Notes: generated by a model not told the origin, from the letters alone. 64,000 nt of DNA from Agromyces sp. ISL-38 (GCF_018613935.1 NZ_JAGGPF010000009.1:310001-374000), one strand, 5' to 3'; shown: positions 25,463 through 34,346, counted from the first letter of the stretch. A program made the numbers and translations.

Positions 25463-26638
25463 ATGGTTGCAAATAGTCGGGGACAGTCGAACAACTTCGA
25501 GTTCGCATTCCCAGGCTTCGAGTTCGACTCGCCGCTCGCTGCGGCCGTCGTCGAGCTCGAACGACTGCGCGGCGAGATCGGCGTCGGCACTACACCGGTT
25601 CAGGTCTTCAGCGAACTGCACGGGCTGTTTCAGTTCCTCTCGAGCATGATCTCAGCGCGCATCGAGGGCAACCGCACGACGATCCTCGATGCGATCGCGG
25701 GGGCGCAGGCTGCCGAGACCGAACCCGACCGTGTCGGTGAGACGGTTCGCGAGATCCTGAACCTCAACGAGGTGATGGAGTTCATCGACGAGGCCGACAA
25801 GGCCCGTCCGATCACGCATGCATTCGTGCGCGAGTTGCATCGGCGAGCGGTCGACGGGCTCATCCGCGAGGGAGACCCGAGGCCGGGCGCCTATCGCAAT
25901 CGCGATGTCGCAATCCAGGGCGCATCGCACCGACCACCGCTCGCGCAGGCGGTCCAGGGCGAAATGGACCGCTTCCTAGAGTTCGTGAACCGACCGGTGC
26001 AGACGCATCAGCAATTGCTGCACGTCGCCATTGCCCACCACCGATTCCTCTGGGTCCATCCCTTCCAGAACGGAAACGGGCGCGTATCGCGGCTGCTCAG
26101 CTATGCCATGCTCGGACGGCACGGATTCGTGAGCCCGATCGGGCTTCGCGCCGTCAACCCCACGGCCGTATTCGGGGTGTCGCGCGCCGAGTACTACGAC
26201 GCTCTCGCCGCAGCCGACGACCTCGGCGACGCCGGCACGATCGCCTGGTGCGAGTTCTTCATCAGCGGGCTCCTGACCGACCTGCGCCGACTCCACCGGC
26301 TGCAGGACATGGACTTCGTGCGAGCGGAGCTCGTCGCGCCGGCGCTCGACCGGTTCGTGCGCTCCGGCGGTATCAGCGCCCGGGAACGTGAGGTGCTGCT
26401 CTTCGCGTTCGATCACGAGATGGTCAAGGCTGGCCAACTGGAGCACCTGATCCCGGGCAGCCCATCGATCCGAAGCCATGCACTGCGGCCGCTGCTCGAT
26501 CGCGGCCTGCTCAAACCAGCCTATGTCGGTGGCCGGTCGTACTTTGTTTCGTTCGGCCCGAATGAGCTGAGCCCCTTCCTGATCCGCGAACTCGACCGGG
26601 CAGGGTTCCTGCCTCCGCTCCTGAAGGATCCAGAATGA
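25463..26638 (+). CDS. Fic-domain protein (putative AMP transferase) embedded in the RM locus
   Basis: A 391-residue Fic protein. The catalytic loop is HPFQNGNGRVSR (about residue 197), an exact HxFx(D/N)GNGRxxR-type motif with Asn at the metal-binding place. An inhibitory helix with S-A-R-I-E-G-N lies upstream (about residue 62), making it a class II, self-inhibited Fic. The C-terminal 90 residues look like a winged helix. Its TGA overlaps the hsdR ATG (ATGA), so the two are translated together. Fic genes between hsd genes have been reported in other type I loci; what it modifies is not known. Confidence 0.88.
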   Translation: MVANSRGQSNNFEFAFPGFEFDSPLAAAVVELERLRGEIGVGTTPVQVFSELHGLFQFLSSMISARIEGNRTTILDAIAGAQAAETEPDRVGETVREILNLNEVMEFIDEADKARPITHAFVRELHRRAVDGLIREGDPRPGAYRNRDVAIQGASHRPPLAQAVQGEMDRFLEFVNRPVQTHQQLLHVAIAHHRFLWVHPFQNGNGRVSRLLSYAMLGRHGFVSPIGLRAVNPTAVFGVSRAEYYDALAAADDLGDAGTIAWCEFFISGLLTDLRRLHRLQDMDFVRAELVAPALDRFVRSGGISAREREVLLFAFDHEMVKAGQLEHLIPGSPSIRSHALRPLLDRGLLKPAYVGGRSYFVSFGPNELSPFLIRELDRAGFLPPLLKDPE

Positions 26639-29600
26639 CGAACTTCGACTTCGTGCAGACCGAATGGCCCGAGATCGCCGCTGAAGCGCGCCGCGCCGAG
26701 TTCTACGTCAACGGCGACCCGCGCTCGTCGCTCTTTTACGCTCGCCGCACCGTCGAACTCTCGGTGCTCTGGCTCTATCGAGCGGATGCCGCGCTGCGCG
26801 AGCCGTACAAGGACGACCTCGCGAGTCGACTGCATGAGCCGACGTTCAAGCGCCTCGTCTCCCCCGCCGTGCTCGCGAAGATGAACCTCATCAGGAAGCG
26901 CGGCAACGACGCCGTGCACAAGACCTACGCGATCGCACCCGGTGACAGCCTGCCGATCATCCGTGAACTGTTCCACGTCCTGATCTGGTTCGCGACGCAC
27001 TATGCGACGGATGCCGCGAGCCGTCCCGCGCCCGGGCGCCCATTCGATGCGGCATCCCTGCCGAAACCGCAGCCGGGCATCATCGCGAAGACGAAGGCGC
27101 AGCTTGCGGCGGCGCTCGCCGAGAACGAGCAGAAGGATGCCGCCCTCGCGGAGATGGAGCGCGAGAGCGACGAACTGCATGCCGAGATCGAGGCTCTTCG
27201 CGCTGAGGTCGCCGCAGCAAAGGCGCAGAACGCGCTCGTGCCCGACACGCACGACTACGACGAAGAGGCCACGCGCGACCGCTTCATCGACGTGCTCCTC
27301 CGCGAAGCGGGCTGGAACCCGTCCGACCCGCACACGACCGAGGTGGCCGTCACCGGTCTCGTCGGCAGTCCGAGCGGCGCGGGAGCCGTCGACTACGTGC
27401 TCTGGGGCGACGATGGCAAGCCGCTCGGCCTTGTCGAGGCGAAGCGCACGAAGCGCGACGCGCGCGTCGGCCAGCAGCAGGCGAAGCTCTATGCCGACGC
27501 GCTCGAGCTGCAGTACGGGCAGCGCCCGGTGATCTTCACGTCGAACGGCTATGAACAGTGGATCTGGGACGACCTGCGCTATCCGCCGCGCGAGGTGCAG
27601 GGTTTCTACACGAAAGACGAACTGGCGCTGCTCGTGCAGCGGCGGCACTCGCGGCATCCGCTCGCCTCGCTCGCGATCAATGAGGAAATCGCTTCGCGCA
27701 CCTATCAGCACCAGGCGATTCGTGCCGTCGCCGAGGCGTACGAGCACGACCACGAGCGGCGGTCGCTGCTGATCATGGCGACCGGCAGCGGCAAGACCCG
27801 CACGGTGATCGCGCTCGTCGATCTGCTAGCTCGGGCGAACTGGGTCAAGCGCGTGCTGTTCCTCGCCGACCGCGTCGCGCTCGTGAATCAGGCGACGAAC
27901 GCGTTCAAGCAGCAGCTCCCAGATCTGCCGCCGGTGAACCTTGTCACCGAGAAGGCTAGGGATGCCCGCGTCTACGTCTCGACGTATCCCACCATGATGG
28001 GGCTCATCGACCAAGGTGACGAGCTGCGCCGGTTCGGCCCCGGGTACTTCGACCTCATCGTCATCGACGAGGCCCATCGCTCGGTGTATCAGAAATACGG
28101 CGCGATCTTCGAGTACTTCGACGCGCTCGTCGTCGGCCTCACGGCGACGCCGAAAGACGAGGTCGACCACAACACCTACCGGCTCTTCAACCTCGAAGAC
28201 GGCGTGCCCACGTACTCGTACGACCTGGGGACGGCGATCGACGACGGATACCTCGTGCCGCCAGTCGCGAGGTCGATCACGTCGAAGTTCCTGCGCAGCG
28301 GCATCCGCTACGACGATCTCTCCGAAGACCAGAAGGAGCAGTGGGACCTGCTCGAGTGGGAGGACGGGCTCGTGCCCGATCGCGTCGAGGCGGAGGAGAT
28401 CAACAAGTGGCTGTTCAACGAGGACACGGTCGACAAGGTGCTCGAGGTGCTCATGACCGAGGGCCGCACCGTTGCCGGCGGTGACCGGCTCGGCAAGACG
28501 ATCGTCTTCGCGAAGAACAACGACCACGCGCAGTTCATCGCCGAGCGATTCGACGCGAACTACCCCGAGTACGCCGGGCACTTCACACGCGTGATCACTT
28601 ACCGGGTCGAGCGCGCGCAGACCCTCATCGACGACTTCTCGCAGGCTGAGAAGTCGCCGCACATCGCCATCTCGGTCGACATGCTCGACACCGGCATCGA
28701 CGTGCCCGAGGTCGTCAACCTCGTGTTCTTCAAGGCCGTCTACTCGAAGTCGAAGTACTGGCAAATGCTCGGACGCGGCACCCGCCTGCGCCCCGACCTC
28801 TATGGCTCCGGCGACGACAAGCTCGACTTCGTCGTCTTCGACGTGGGCGGCAACATCGAGTTCTTCAACCAGCAGCTGCCCGAACTGCAGACGTCGAACA
28901 CGCGATCCCTTCACTCGCGGCTCTTCACGACACGGCTCGACCTCCTGCGGGCCATCGACCGAGCGGATGCCGCAGGCGACGCCTCCGACGCCGACCGCGA
29001 AGTGCGCACGTCCCTTGCCGAGCGCCTGCAGGCCGTCGTCGCCGGCATGAATGAGCAGAACTTCCTTGTTCGCCGGTACCGGCGCCTCGTCGAGCACTTC
29101 GGGTCGGGCGACGCCTGGCAGGCGCGCACCGACGAGCTGTCGGATGCCGCGGCGCTCGCCGATCTCCCATCGGCCGCGCTCACCGCCGAGAATGACGAGC
29201 GCGCTAAACGGTTCGACCTGCTCGTGCTGCGAGCGCAGCTCGGCGTCGTCGCAGCGGACCCGGGGTTCGCGGCGGCGCGCGACCGCATCCGCGCAATTGC
29301 GGCCGCTCTCGGCGAGCAGCGCGGCATTCCCGTCGTCACGGAGCACCTCGAGCTGATCGATGCCGTCGCCGGGGTCGACTGGTGGCAGGATGTCACGCTG
29401 CCCCTGCTCGAGCTGATGCGCACGCGCCTACGCCCGCTCGTGCGACTGATCGAGCTCACCCCGCGCTCCCCGATGTTCACCGACTTCGAAGACGAACTCG
29501 AGATGCCGGATGGCGCCTCGATCACGATTGTGACTCCGGGCGTCGACCGCACCCGCTTCCGCGACAAGCTCTTCGCGTACCTGCGCCGGCATGAGACCCA

Positions 29601-30027
29601 CCTCGTGCTGCGCAAGCTCCGCACTGGCAAGCAGCTCACGGAAACCGACCTCGACGAGCTGCAACGCCTGCTTGTCGAGAGCGGCGAGCTCGAGGCATCC
29701 GACCTCGATGCCGCCGTGGCGGAAGCCGACGACCTCGGACTCTTCGTGCGCTCGATCGTGGGGCTCGAACGGTCGGCCGCGCAGGAGGCTCTCTCGGTGT
29801 TCGTCGCCGATCGCAACCTCACCTCGAGGCAGATCTCGTTCGTCGACCTGATCGTCACCGAGCTCAGTCGCACTGGGTCCGTGCCGATCCGAGTGCTGTA
29901 CGATCCGCCGTTCGACGCGATCGCGCCGACAGGGCCCGAAGACGTCTTCACCGAGGCGGAAATCATCGAGTTGGAGCAGGTGCTCGATGCGGTGGCGGCG
30001 ACCGCCCGGCCAGTGCGGACGGCATGA
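26635..30027 (+). CDS. hsdR: type I restriction enzyme R subunit (EcoEI-like)
   Basis: A 1130-residue endonuclease/translocase. Residues 1-130 resemble DUF4145, followed by a coiled coil (QLAAALAENEQKDAALAEME). The PD-(D/E)xK nuclease is seen as VDYVLWGDDGKPLGLVEAKR. The motor has Walker A MATGSGKTRT, DEAH in LIVIDEAHRS, motif III LTATP and motif VI LGRGTRLRPD. The C-terminal 350 residues bind the M/S core. All catalytic motifs are intact. The start overlaps fic and the end overlaps the next gene, both by ATGA, so fic, hsdR and the HA-repeat gene form one coupled unit. Confidence 0.94.
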   Translation: MTNFDFVQTEWPEIAAEARRAEFYVNGDPRSSLFYARRTVELSVLWLYRADAALREPYKDDLASRLHEPTFKRLVSPAVLAKMNLIRKRGNDAVHKTYAIAPGDSLPIIRELFHVLIWFATHYATDAASRPAPGRPFDAASLPKPQPGIIAKTKAQLAAALAENEQKDAALAEMERESDELHAEIEALRAEVAAAKAQNALVPDTHDYDEEATRDRFIDVLLREAGWNPSDPHTTEVAVTGLVGSPSGAGAVDYVLWGDDGKPLGLVEAKRTKRDARVGQQQAKLYADALELQYGQRPVIFTSNGYEQWIWDDLRYPPREVQGFYTKDELALLVQRRHSRHPLASLAINEEIASRTYQHQAIRAVAEAYEHDHERRSLLIMATGSGKTRTVIALVDLLARANWVKRVLFLADRVALVNQATNAFKQQLPDLPPVNLVTEKARDARVYVSTYPTMMGLIDQGDELRRFGPGYFDLIVIDEAHRSVYQKYGAIFEYFDALVVGLTATPKDEVDHNTYRLFNLEDGVPTYSYDLGTAIDDGYLVPPVARSITSKFLRSGIRYDDLSEDQKEQWDLLEWEDGLVPDRVEAEEINKWLFNEDTVDKVLEVLMTEGRTVAGGDRLGKTIVFAKNNDHAQFIAERFDANYPEYAGHFTRVITYRVERAQTLIDDFSQAEKSPHIAISVDMLDTGIDVPEVVNLVFFKAVYSKSKYWQMLGRGTRLRPDLYGSGDDKLDFVVFDVGGNIEFFNQQLPELQTSNTRSLHSRLFTTRLDLLRAIDRADAAGDASDADREVRTSLAERLQAVVAGMNEQNFLVRRYRRLVEHFGSGDAWQARTDELSDAAALADLPSAALTAENDERAKRFDLLVLRAQLGVVAADPGFAAARDRIRAIAAALGEQRGIPVVTEHLELIDAVAGVDWWQDVTLPLLELMRTRLRPLVRLIELTPRSPMFTDFEDELEMPDGASITIVTPGVDRTRFRDKLFAYLRRHETHLVLRKLRTGKQLTETDLDELQRLLVESGELEASDLDAAVAEADDLGLFVRSIVGLERSAAQEALSVFVADRNLTSRQISFVDLIVTELSRTGSVPIRVLYDPPFDAIAPTGPEDVFTEAEIIELEQVLDAVAATARPVRTA

Positions 30028-30692
30028 TGAACTCGGAGAAGTACTTGACCTTGGATCTAGTACGGGCCCTGGGGACCGGGCTCGCTCATCTCGACAAATT
30101 CATCGCCCGGGAGCGGCACTCGACCATTCCGGTGAACCACATCGAAGAGTACTTCGCGTTGGGCCGGTGGGCTCGCGATCTGCGCGAGGCACGTCGATCG
30201 CTACCCCCGAGCGTCGTGGAGGAGCTGCAGGCTAGGCCCGAGTGGTCGTGGAAGCCAAGGTCCCGTCAGAAGCGTCAGGACTATGTCGATCGGTACGATG
30301 ACGGGTTGCTTGCGTTGCTGGGCTACGTCGAGATTCACGGGACGGCCAACGTTTCCCAGGGAACCATGCACGATGGCGTGAACCTCGGCCGATGGGTTAA
30401 GAATCGCAGAGACCAGTTCCTTTGGGGACAGCTGACCGGCGAACAGATCTCCCAGCTCGAGTCGCTGCCCGAATGGACTTGGAATGCCCAGGACGCTCGT
30501 TTCGAGAAGGGCGTCGACTTAATGATCGTGTACGCACTCCGTCACGGCACAACCGCTATCTCACAGACCCATAGGGAAGGCGAATTTCCCCTTGGGCGCT
30601 GGGTCTACACGCGTCGCCGGGAGTACGCACAGGGAACGCTTCGGGAAGACCGCATCCTCAGACTTCAGTCGATTCCCGGCTGGAATTGGTGA
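30024..30692 (+). CDS. triple helicase-associated (HA) repeat protein coupled to hsdR
   Basis: A 222-residue protein made almost only of three HA-type helical repeats, each opening with LGRW and ending with a Trp pair: LGRWARDLREARRSLPP ... EWSW (residues about 45-75), LGRWVKNRRDQFLWGQL ... EWTW (122-155) and LGRWVYTRRREYAQGTL ... GWNW (190-222). HA domains are otherwise found as tails of large helicases and are thought to bind nucleic acid. Its ATG overlaps the hsdR stop. A stand-alone HA protein in a type I RM operon is unusual. It may help HsdR load or may limit it; this is inference. Confidence 0.8.
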   Translation: MMNSEKYLTLDLVRALGTGLAHLDKFIARERHSTIPVNHIEEYFALGRWARDLREARRSLPPSVVEELQARPEWSWKPRSRQKRQDYVDRYDDGLLALLGYVEIHGTANVSQGTMHDGVNLGRWVKNRRDQFLWGQLTGEQISQLESLPEWTWNAQDARFEKGVDLMIVYALRHGTTAISQTHREGEFPLGRWVYTRRREYAQGTLREDRILRLQSIPGWNW

Positions 30693-31161
30693 GCGAGCCG
30701 AGCGGTCGGGCCGACAGGCTGAGGTCATCTCTCGCGCCGGCCGTAAATGCGTCAACCGCGGCACGTGCCACCTCCCGCAGTCGCGCACGTTCGGCCTCGT
30801 CCTTTCCCTTGTCATTCGCGCCTGCGTAGTCGAGTGTGCCCGCGCGCACCGCCTCACCGAGCGCGATCATCTCGTTTGGAGCAAGCATTTCGATGACATA
30901 TTGTGCGGTCGACAGTTCCGTCTTGATCTCTTCCGCGGTCCAGCCGCCGACAGAGTCGCCCCGAGCGAGGTATCGCAACTTCCTCGCCGCCGTGAGGAGC
31001 TGAGCGTACGCGGCCGTCCGCTCATCTCGCGCAGCTTTCCGTGCACTGTGAACGCGAGCCTGCTTGGTGTCTCTCGATGCGATGACACTACCGGCGAGGG
31101 CCGCTGCCCCGCCGATCAGGGCGCCAATCAGACCAGCAGCGAGAGAAATCCATCCGTCCAT
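30658..31161 (-). CDS. single-span membrane protein with coiled coil, unknown
   Basis: A 167-residue protein with one N-terminal membrane helix (ISLAAGLIGALIGGAAALAG) and a charged helical remainder (VHSARKAARDERTAAYAQLL). It overlaps the 3' end of the HA-repeat gene by 35 bases in the convergent sense, which suggests it belongs to different incoming DNA. Similar small proteins occur near mobile elements, but no function is known. Confidence 0.65.
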   Translation of the reverse strand: MDGWISLAAGLIGALIGGAAALAGSVIASRDTKQARVHSARKAARDERTAAYAQLLTAARKLRYLARGDSVGGWTAEEIKTELSTAQYVIEMLAPNEMIALGEAVRAGTLDYAGANDKGKDEAERARLREVARAAVDAFTAGARDDLSLSARPLGSLTNSSRESTEV

Positions 31162-31265
31162 GCGAAACCTCCAAGCTTGGATCTATCCAGATCGATATCC
31201 GGATCCTGCTCGGGCCACCACGATCGAGGCTGGCATCGGCTCACCGGCATACTACGGTCTCACGT

Positions 31266-31543
31266 ATGATCCACCCCCGTACCGCGATGACCGGCGGCAC
31301 CGGATTCGTCGGACGGCACCTGGCCGAATGGCTCGGGCCAGAGGCATCCGTCGTCATCTCGCCCGCACCGGCATCGACACCGGCGACTCGACGTACTGAC
31401 GCGAGCGTTCGAGGGGTGCGAGGTCGTCGCGCACTGCGCGCTGAGGCCGCGGCGCGGGTTCACGGCCGACCAGATCCGCAGCGCGCCGCCCGAGCCCGGC
31501 GGGTTCGCGCGGCGCGACCTGCGGGTCAGCGGAGACGCCTGAC
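31266..31543 (+). pseudogene. decayed epimerase copy (right flank of the RM island)
   Basis: It begins like the intact gene at 20289 (TGGTGFVGRHLAEWLGPEAS) with nearly the same DNA from the ATG on. It then suffers a frameshift near 31367 and a large deletion. The last part, read in another frame, gives AFEGCEVVAHCA joined directly to RGFTADQIRSAPPEPGGF and the family end DLRVSG. About 210 internal codons are gone. It is a direct repeat of the 20289 gene at the other end of the RM locus. Confidence 0.85.
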
Positions 31544-31588
31544 TCGCTCAGGTCGACACGGATCGACGGTCTACCCCGAAGCGGGCGA

Positions 31589-31610
31589 ACGATATATCGT
31601 TATATATCGT
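31589..31610. promoter_or_regulatory. PadR-type operator before padR-ABC1 kinase genes
   Basis: ACGATATATCGT (31589-31600) is a perfect 12-base palindrome, and its right half recurs ten bases later as TATATATCGT (601-610). The AT-rich site stands out in GC-rich DNA and lies 37 bases before the PadR start, fitting self-regulation. Confidence 0.6.
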
Positions 31611-31646
31611 CGAGACCCAGCCAGGGCCCGGTTCAGGGAGGTCATC

Positions 31647-32216
31647 ATGAGCGATTCGTACATGGGCGGCGGCTCCGCCGGTTCCTCGAGTGGGTGGGGG
31701 CAAGGCCGCCCCGGACCGGGGCTGTGGGAGGTCATGGATCAACTTCGCGGCATGTTCGAGCAGAAGGTCGCGCCGCGCATGGGCCGCGGCGACGTGCGCG
31801 CGGCGGTGCTCGCGCTCCTCGCCGAGCGGCCGATGCATGGCTACCAGATCATCAGCGAGATCGCCGAGCGCAGCGGCGGCACCTGGAAGCCGAGCGCTGG
31901 CTCGGTGTATCCAACCCTGCAGCTGCTCGCCGACGAGGGGCTCATCAGCGCAGAGGAGTCGGACGGCCGCAAGACCTACTCGCTGACGGAAGCGGGGCGG
32001 GCCGAGGCCGAGGCATCCGCTGATCGTCCCGCGCCGTGGCAGACCTCGAGCGCACGCGACTTCGGCGCTGTCGGGGCGCTCCCGAAGGCCGGCATCGAGC
32101 TCGCACAGGCTGCGGCGCAGATCGGGCGCTCGGGCACTCCCGAGCAGGTCAAGCAGGCGGTCGACGTGCTCGACGAGGCGCGTCGTCGTCTCTACTCGAT
32201 CCTCGCTCAGGACTGA
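31647..32216 (+). CDS. PadR family transcriptional regulator
   Basis: A 189-residue regulator. A Gly/Ser-rich start is followed by the PadR winged helix (ALLAERPMHGYQIISEIAER, then GSVYPTLQLLADEGLI) and a C-terminal helical dimerisation arm (QVKQAVDVLDEARRRLYSIL). GGGAGG precedes the ATG. It is just upstream of the ABC1 kinase gene, five bases apart, so they are one operon, and the palindrome at 31589 probably binds this protein. Confidence 0.88.
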   Translation: MSDSYMGGGSAGSSSGWGQGRPGPGLWEVMDQLRGMFEQKVAPRMGRGDVRAAVLALLAERPMHGYQIISEIAERSGGTWKPSAGSVYPTLQLLADEGLISAEESDGRKTYSLTEAGRAEAEASADRPAPWQTSSARDFGAVGALPKAGIELAQAAAQIGRSGTPEQVKQAVDVLDEARRRLYSILAQD

Positions 32217-32221
32217 CCTCG

Positions 32222-33982
32222 GTGCCCTCGACACGTCGGAGTCCAGAAGCGTGGACGCCCGATGTCGGCAACACCCGCGCCCGCTACCGGCGGATCCTGC
32301 GGTTCGCCGCGCGACACATCGTCCAGATCTGGTGGTTCGAGCTCGTCCTTCCTCGCTTCGGCCTCGCGAAGGTTGCGGCGCGCGGGCGAGCCGCGCGGCT
32401 GACCCGCATCGCCCAGCGCTTCCACGTGCTCGCGGTCGACCTCGGCGGCCTCATGATCAAGGTCGGCCAATACCTTTCGTCGCGACTCGACGTGCTGCCG
32501 CCTGAGATCACGCACGAGCTCGCTGGGCTCCAAGACGAAGTGCCGCCCGTGCCGTTCGACGCGATCAGGCGCCTCGCCGAGGCCGAGCTGGGGGTTTCGC
32601 TCGAGCGCGCGTACGCGTCGTTCGACCCGACACCGCTGGCCGCGGCATCCCTCGGTCAAGCGCACCGCGCCCGGCTCTCGCCGATCGACGCCGCCGACAC
32701 GGGGCTCGACGAAGCCGTCGTCAAGGTGCAGCGACCGGGCATCGAGACGATCGTCGACGTCGACCTGGCGGCGCTGCGCCGGGTCGCCGGCTGGCTCAGC
32801 CGCGTGAGATTCGTCTCGAGCCGCGTCGACCTCCCCTCGCTCGTCGAGGAGTTCGCCGTCACAAGCCTCCAAGAGATCGACTACCTGCAGGAAGCGGGCA
32901 ACGCCGACCGGTTCGCTGCGAGCTTCGCCGACGACCCGCGGGTCGCCGCGCCCGAAGTCGTCTGGGAGCGCACGACGCGCCGCGTGCTGACGCTCGCCGA
33001 CGTGACGGCGATCAAGATCAACGACCGTGAGTCCTTGGTGGCGGCGGGCATCGACCCGAAGGCAGTCGCGAAGCAGTTCGCAGCCATCATGTTCGACCAG
33101 CTCTTCCGTGACGGCTTCTTCCACGCCGACCCGCACCCCGGCAACATCTTCATCACGCCAGTCGAGCGGGTGACGGATGCCGCGTCGCCGGGTTCGAGGG
33201 CGACGGATGCCGCGTCCCCCGACTGGCGGCTCACCTTCATCGACTTCGGCATGATGGGCGAAGTGCCCGACTCGCTGCGGCGCGGCCTGCAGCAAGTCAT
33301 ACTCGCGGTCGCCGCGCGTGACGGGAAGCGCCTGGTCGACAGCATCCGTGGTGTCGGCATCCTGCTGCCGTCGGCCGACACGGAGGAACTCGAGCGAGCG
33401 ATGGCCGAGTTGTTCGCGCGTTTCGGGGGCATGGGCCTCGCCGAGCTGCAGAAGGTCGACCAGCGGGAGCTGCGCAGCTTCGCGATCGAGTTCGGCGAGG
33501 TGATGCGGGCGCTGCCGTTCCAACTGCCCGAGAACTTCCTGCTCATCGTCCGGGCGATGTCGCTGACCTCGGGCATGTGCAGCTCGCTCGACCCCGACTT
33601 CAACATGTGGGACGCCGTCGAGCCCTACGCCGCGCAACTCCTGCGCGACGAACGCGGCAACATCGTGCAGGCGCTCGGGCAGGAGGCGCTGTCCTTCGCA
33701 GGCACGATCGCGCGGCTGCCGAAGCGCCTCGATGCGCTCGCGGACCGCATCGAGGAAGGGCGCCTCGTCGCGAACGCTCCGCGACTCGAGCAGCGGATGG
33801 CGAGGCTCGAGCGCTCGGCCCGGCGGATCACCTCGGCGGTCCTGTTCGTCGGCCTGTTCATCGGCGGCATCCTGCTCCGCGTCGACGAGCCGGTGTGGGG
33901 CGGCGCGCTGATCGCGGTGTCGGTGATCCCGCTCCTGCACGCCCTGTTCGCCGGGGTGTTCGGCCGGCGCGGGCCGGGGTGA
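32222..33982 (+). CDS. ABC1/UbiB-type atypical kinase, membrane-anchored
   Basis: A 586-residue member of the ABC1 family. The family helix KxGQ appears as LMIKVGQYLSSR, the Ala-rich loop as AAASLGQAHRA, the lysine in VVKVQRPG, the catalytic segment HADPHPGNIF and the metal site as IDFGMMGE. Two hydrophobic C-terminal helices (SAVLFVGLFIGGILL and the next) anchor it. Between the last two kinase motifs is a short insert containing two copies of TDAASP. Actinobacteria usually lack ubiquinone, so a role in menaquinone or lipid metabolism is possible but unproven. Its 3' third is duplicated at 35589-35960. Confidence 0.88.
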   Translation: MPSTRRSPEAWTPDVGNTRARYRRILRFAARHIVQIWWFELVLPRFGLAKVAARGRAARLTRIAQRFHVLAVDLGGLMIKVGQYLSSRLDVLPPEITHELAGLQDEVPPVPFDAIRRLAEAELGVSLERAYASFDPTPLAAASLGQAHRARLSPIDAADTGLDEAVVKVQRPGIETIVDVDLAALRRVAGWLSRVRFVSSRVDLPSLVEEFAVTSLQEIDYLQEAGNADRFAASFADDPRVAAPEVVWERTTRRVLTLADVTAIKINDRESLVAAGIDPKAVAKQFAAIMFDQLFRDGFFHADPHPGNIFITPVERVTDAASPGSRATDAASPDWRLTFIDFGMMGEVPDSLRRGLQQVILAVAARDGKRLVDSIRGVGILLPSADTEELERAMAELFARFGGMGLAELQKVDQRELRSFAIEFGEVMRALPFQLPENFLLIVRAMSLTSGMCSSLDPDFNMWDAVEPYAAQLLRDERGNIVQALGQEALSFAGTIARLPKRLDALADRIEEGRLVANAPRLEQRMARLERSARRITSAVLFVGLFIGGILLRVDEPVWGGALIAVSVIPLLHALFAGVFGRRGPG

Positions 33983-34005
33983 TCGGGCGGTTGAGCGTAC
34001 TCGAC

Positions 34006-34075
34006 ATTACGAAAACGTAGTGACATATCTTGACTACGAAAACGTAGTCATCTACTGTGAGTACGAATTCGTAGT
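34006..34075 (+). promoter_or_regulatory. three phased operator boxes of the hipBA promoter
   Basis: Three inverted repeats of the form ACTACG-N4-CGTAGT lie at 34006-34021, 34031-34050 (the best, TGACTACG-AAAA-CGTAGTCA) and 34060-34075 (AATT centre). Their centres are exactly 27 bases apart. They end 13 bases before the hipB start, so HipB, alone or with HipA, should bind them cooperatively and repress its own promoter. Confidence 0.8.
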
Positions 34076-34088
34076 GAATGGAGCGCTC

Positions 34089-34346
34089 ATGAGTTACCGC
34101 GGCCGCGTCCCTAACGCCGAGACCCTCGGCCTCATGCTGCAGCAGGGCCGACTTGCCCGCGGGCTGAGCCAGCGGCAACTCGCGGCCGAACTCGGGCTGA
34201 CGCAGCGCTGGGTCTCCGAAATGGAGGCGGGCAAGCCGGGCAAGCTCACCGAGCGTTTGTTCGCGATGCTCGACGGGACCGGCGTGCGGCTGTACGCCGA
34301 ACTCGACCCGCCGAAGGATCAGCGCGAGGAGCCCGGCGATGCCTGA
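34089..34346 (+). CDS. hipB: HipB-type XRE antitoxin
   Basis: An 85-residue DNA-binding antitoxin. It is nearly all one XRE helix-turn-helix (LARGLSQRQLAAELGLTQRW, then VSEMEAGKPGKLTERLF) with a short acidic C-tail. I start it at the ATG 34089; the longer open frame would begin inside the operator boxes. It overlaps hipA by 8 bases, so the antitoxin is made first. Confidence 0.9.
   Translation: MSYRGRVPNAETLGLMLQQGRLARGLSQRQLAAELGLTQRWVSEMEAGKPGKLTERLFAMLDGTGVRLYAELDPPKDQREEPGDA

Noticed and set aside
27826..29346. 506-codon minus-strand frame opposite hsdR
   Set aside because: Antisense shadow of hsdR caused by high GC; no family features.
16581..31265. Prophage or integrative element
   Set aside because: No integrase, transposase, phage structural gene, tRNA or short direct-repeat attachment site was found; flanking repeats are gene fragments.
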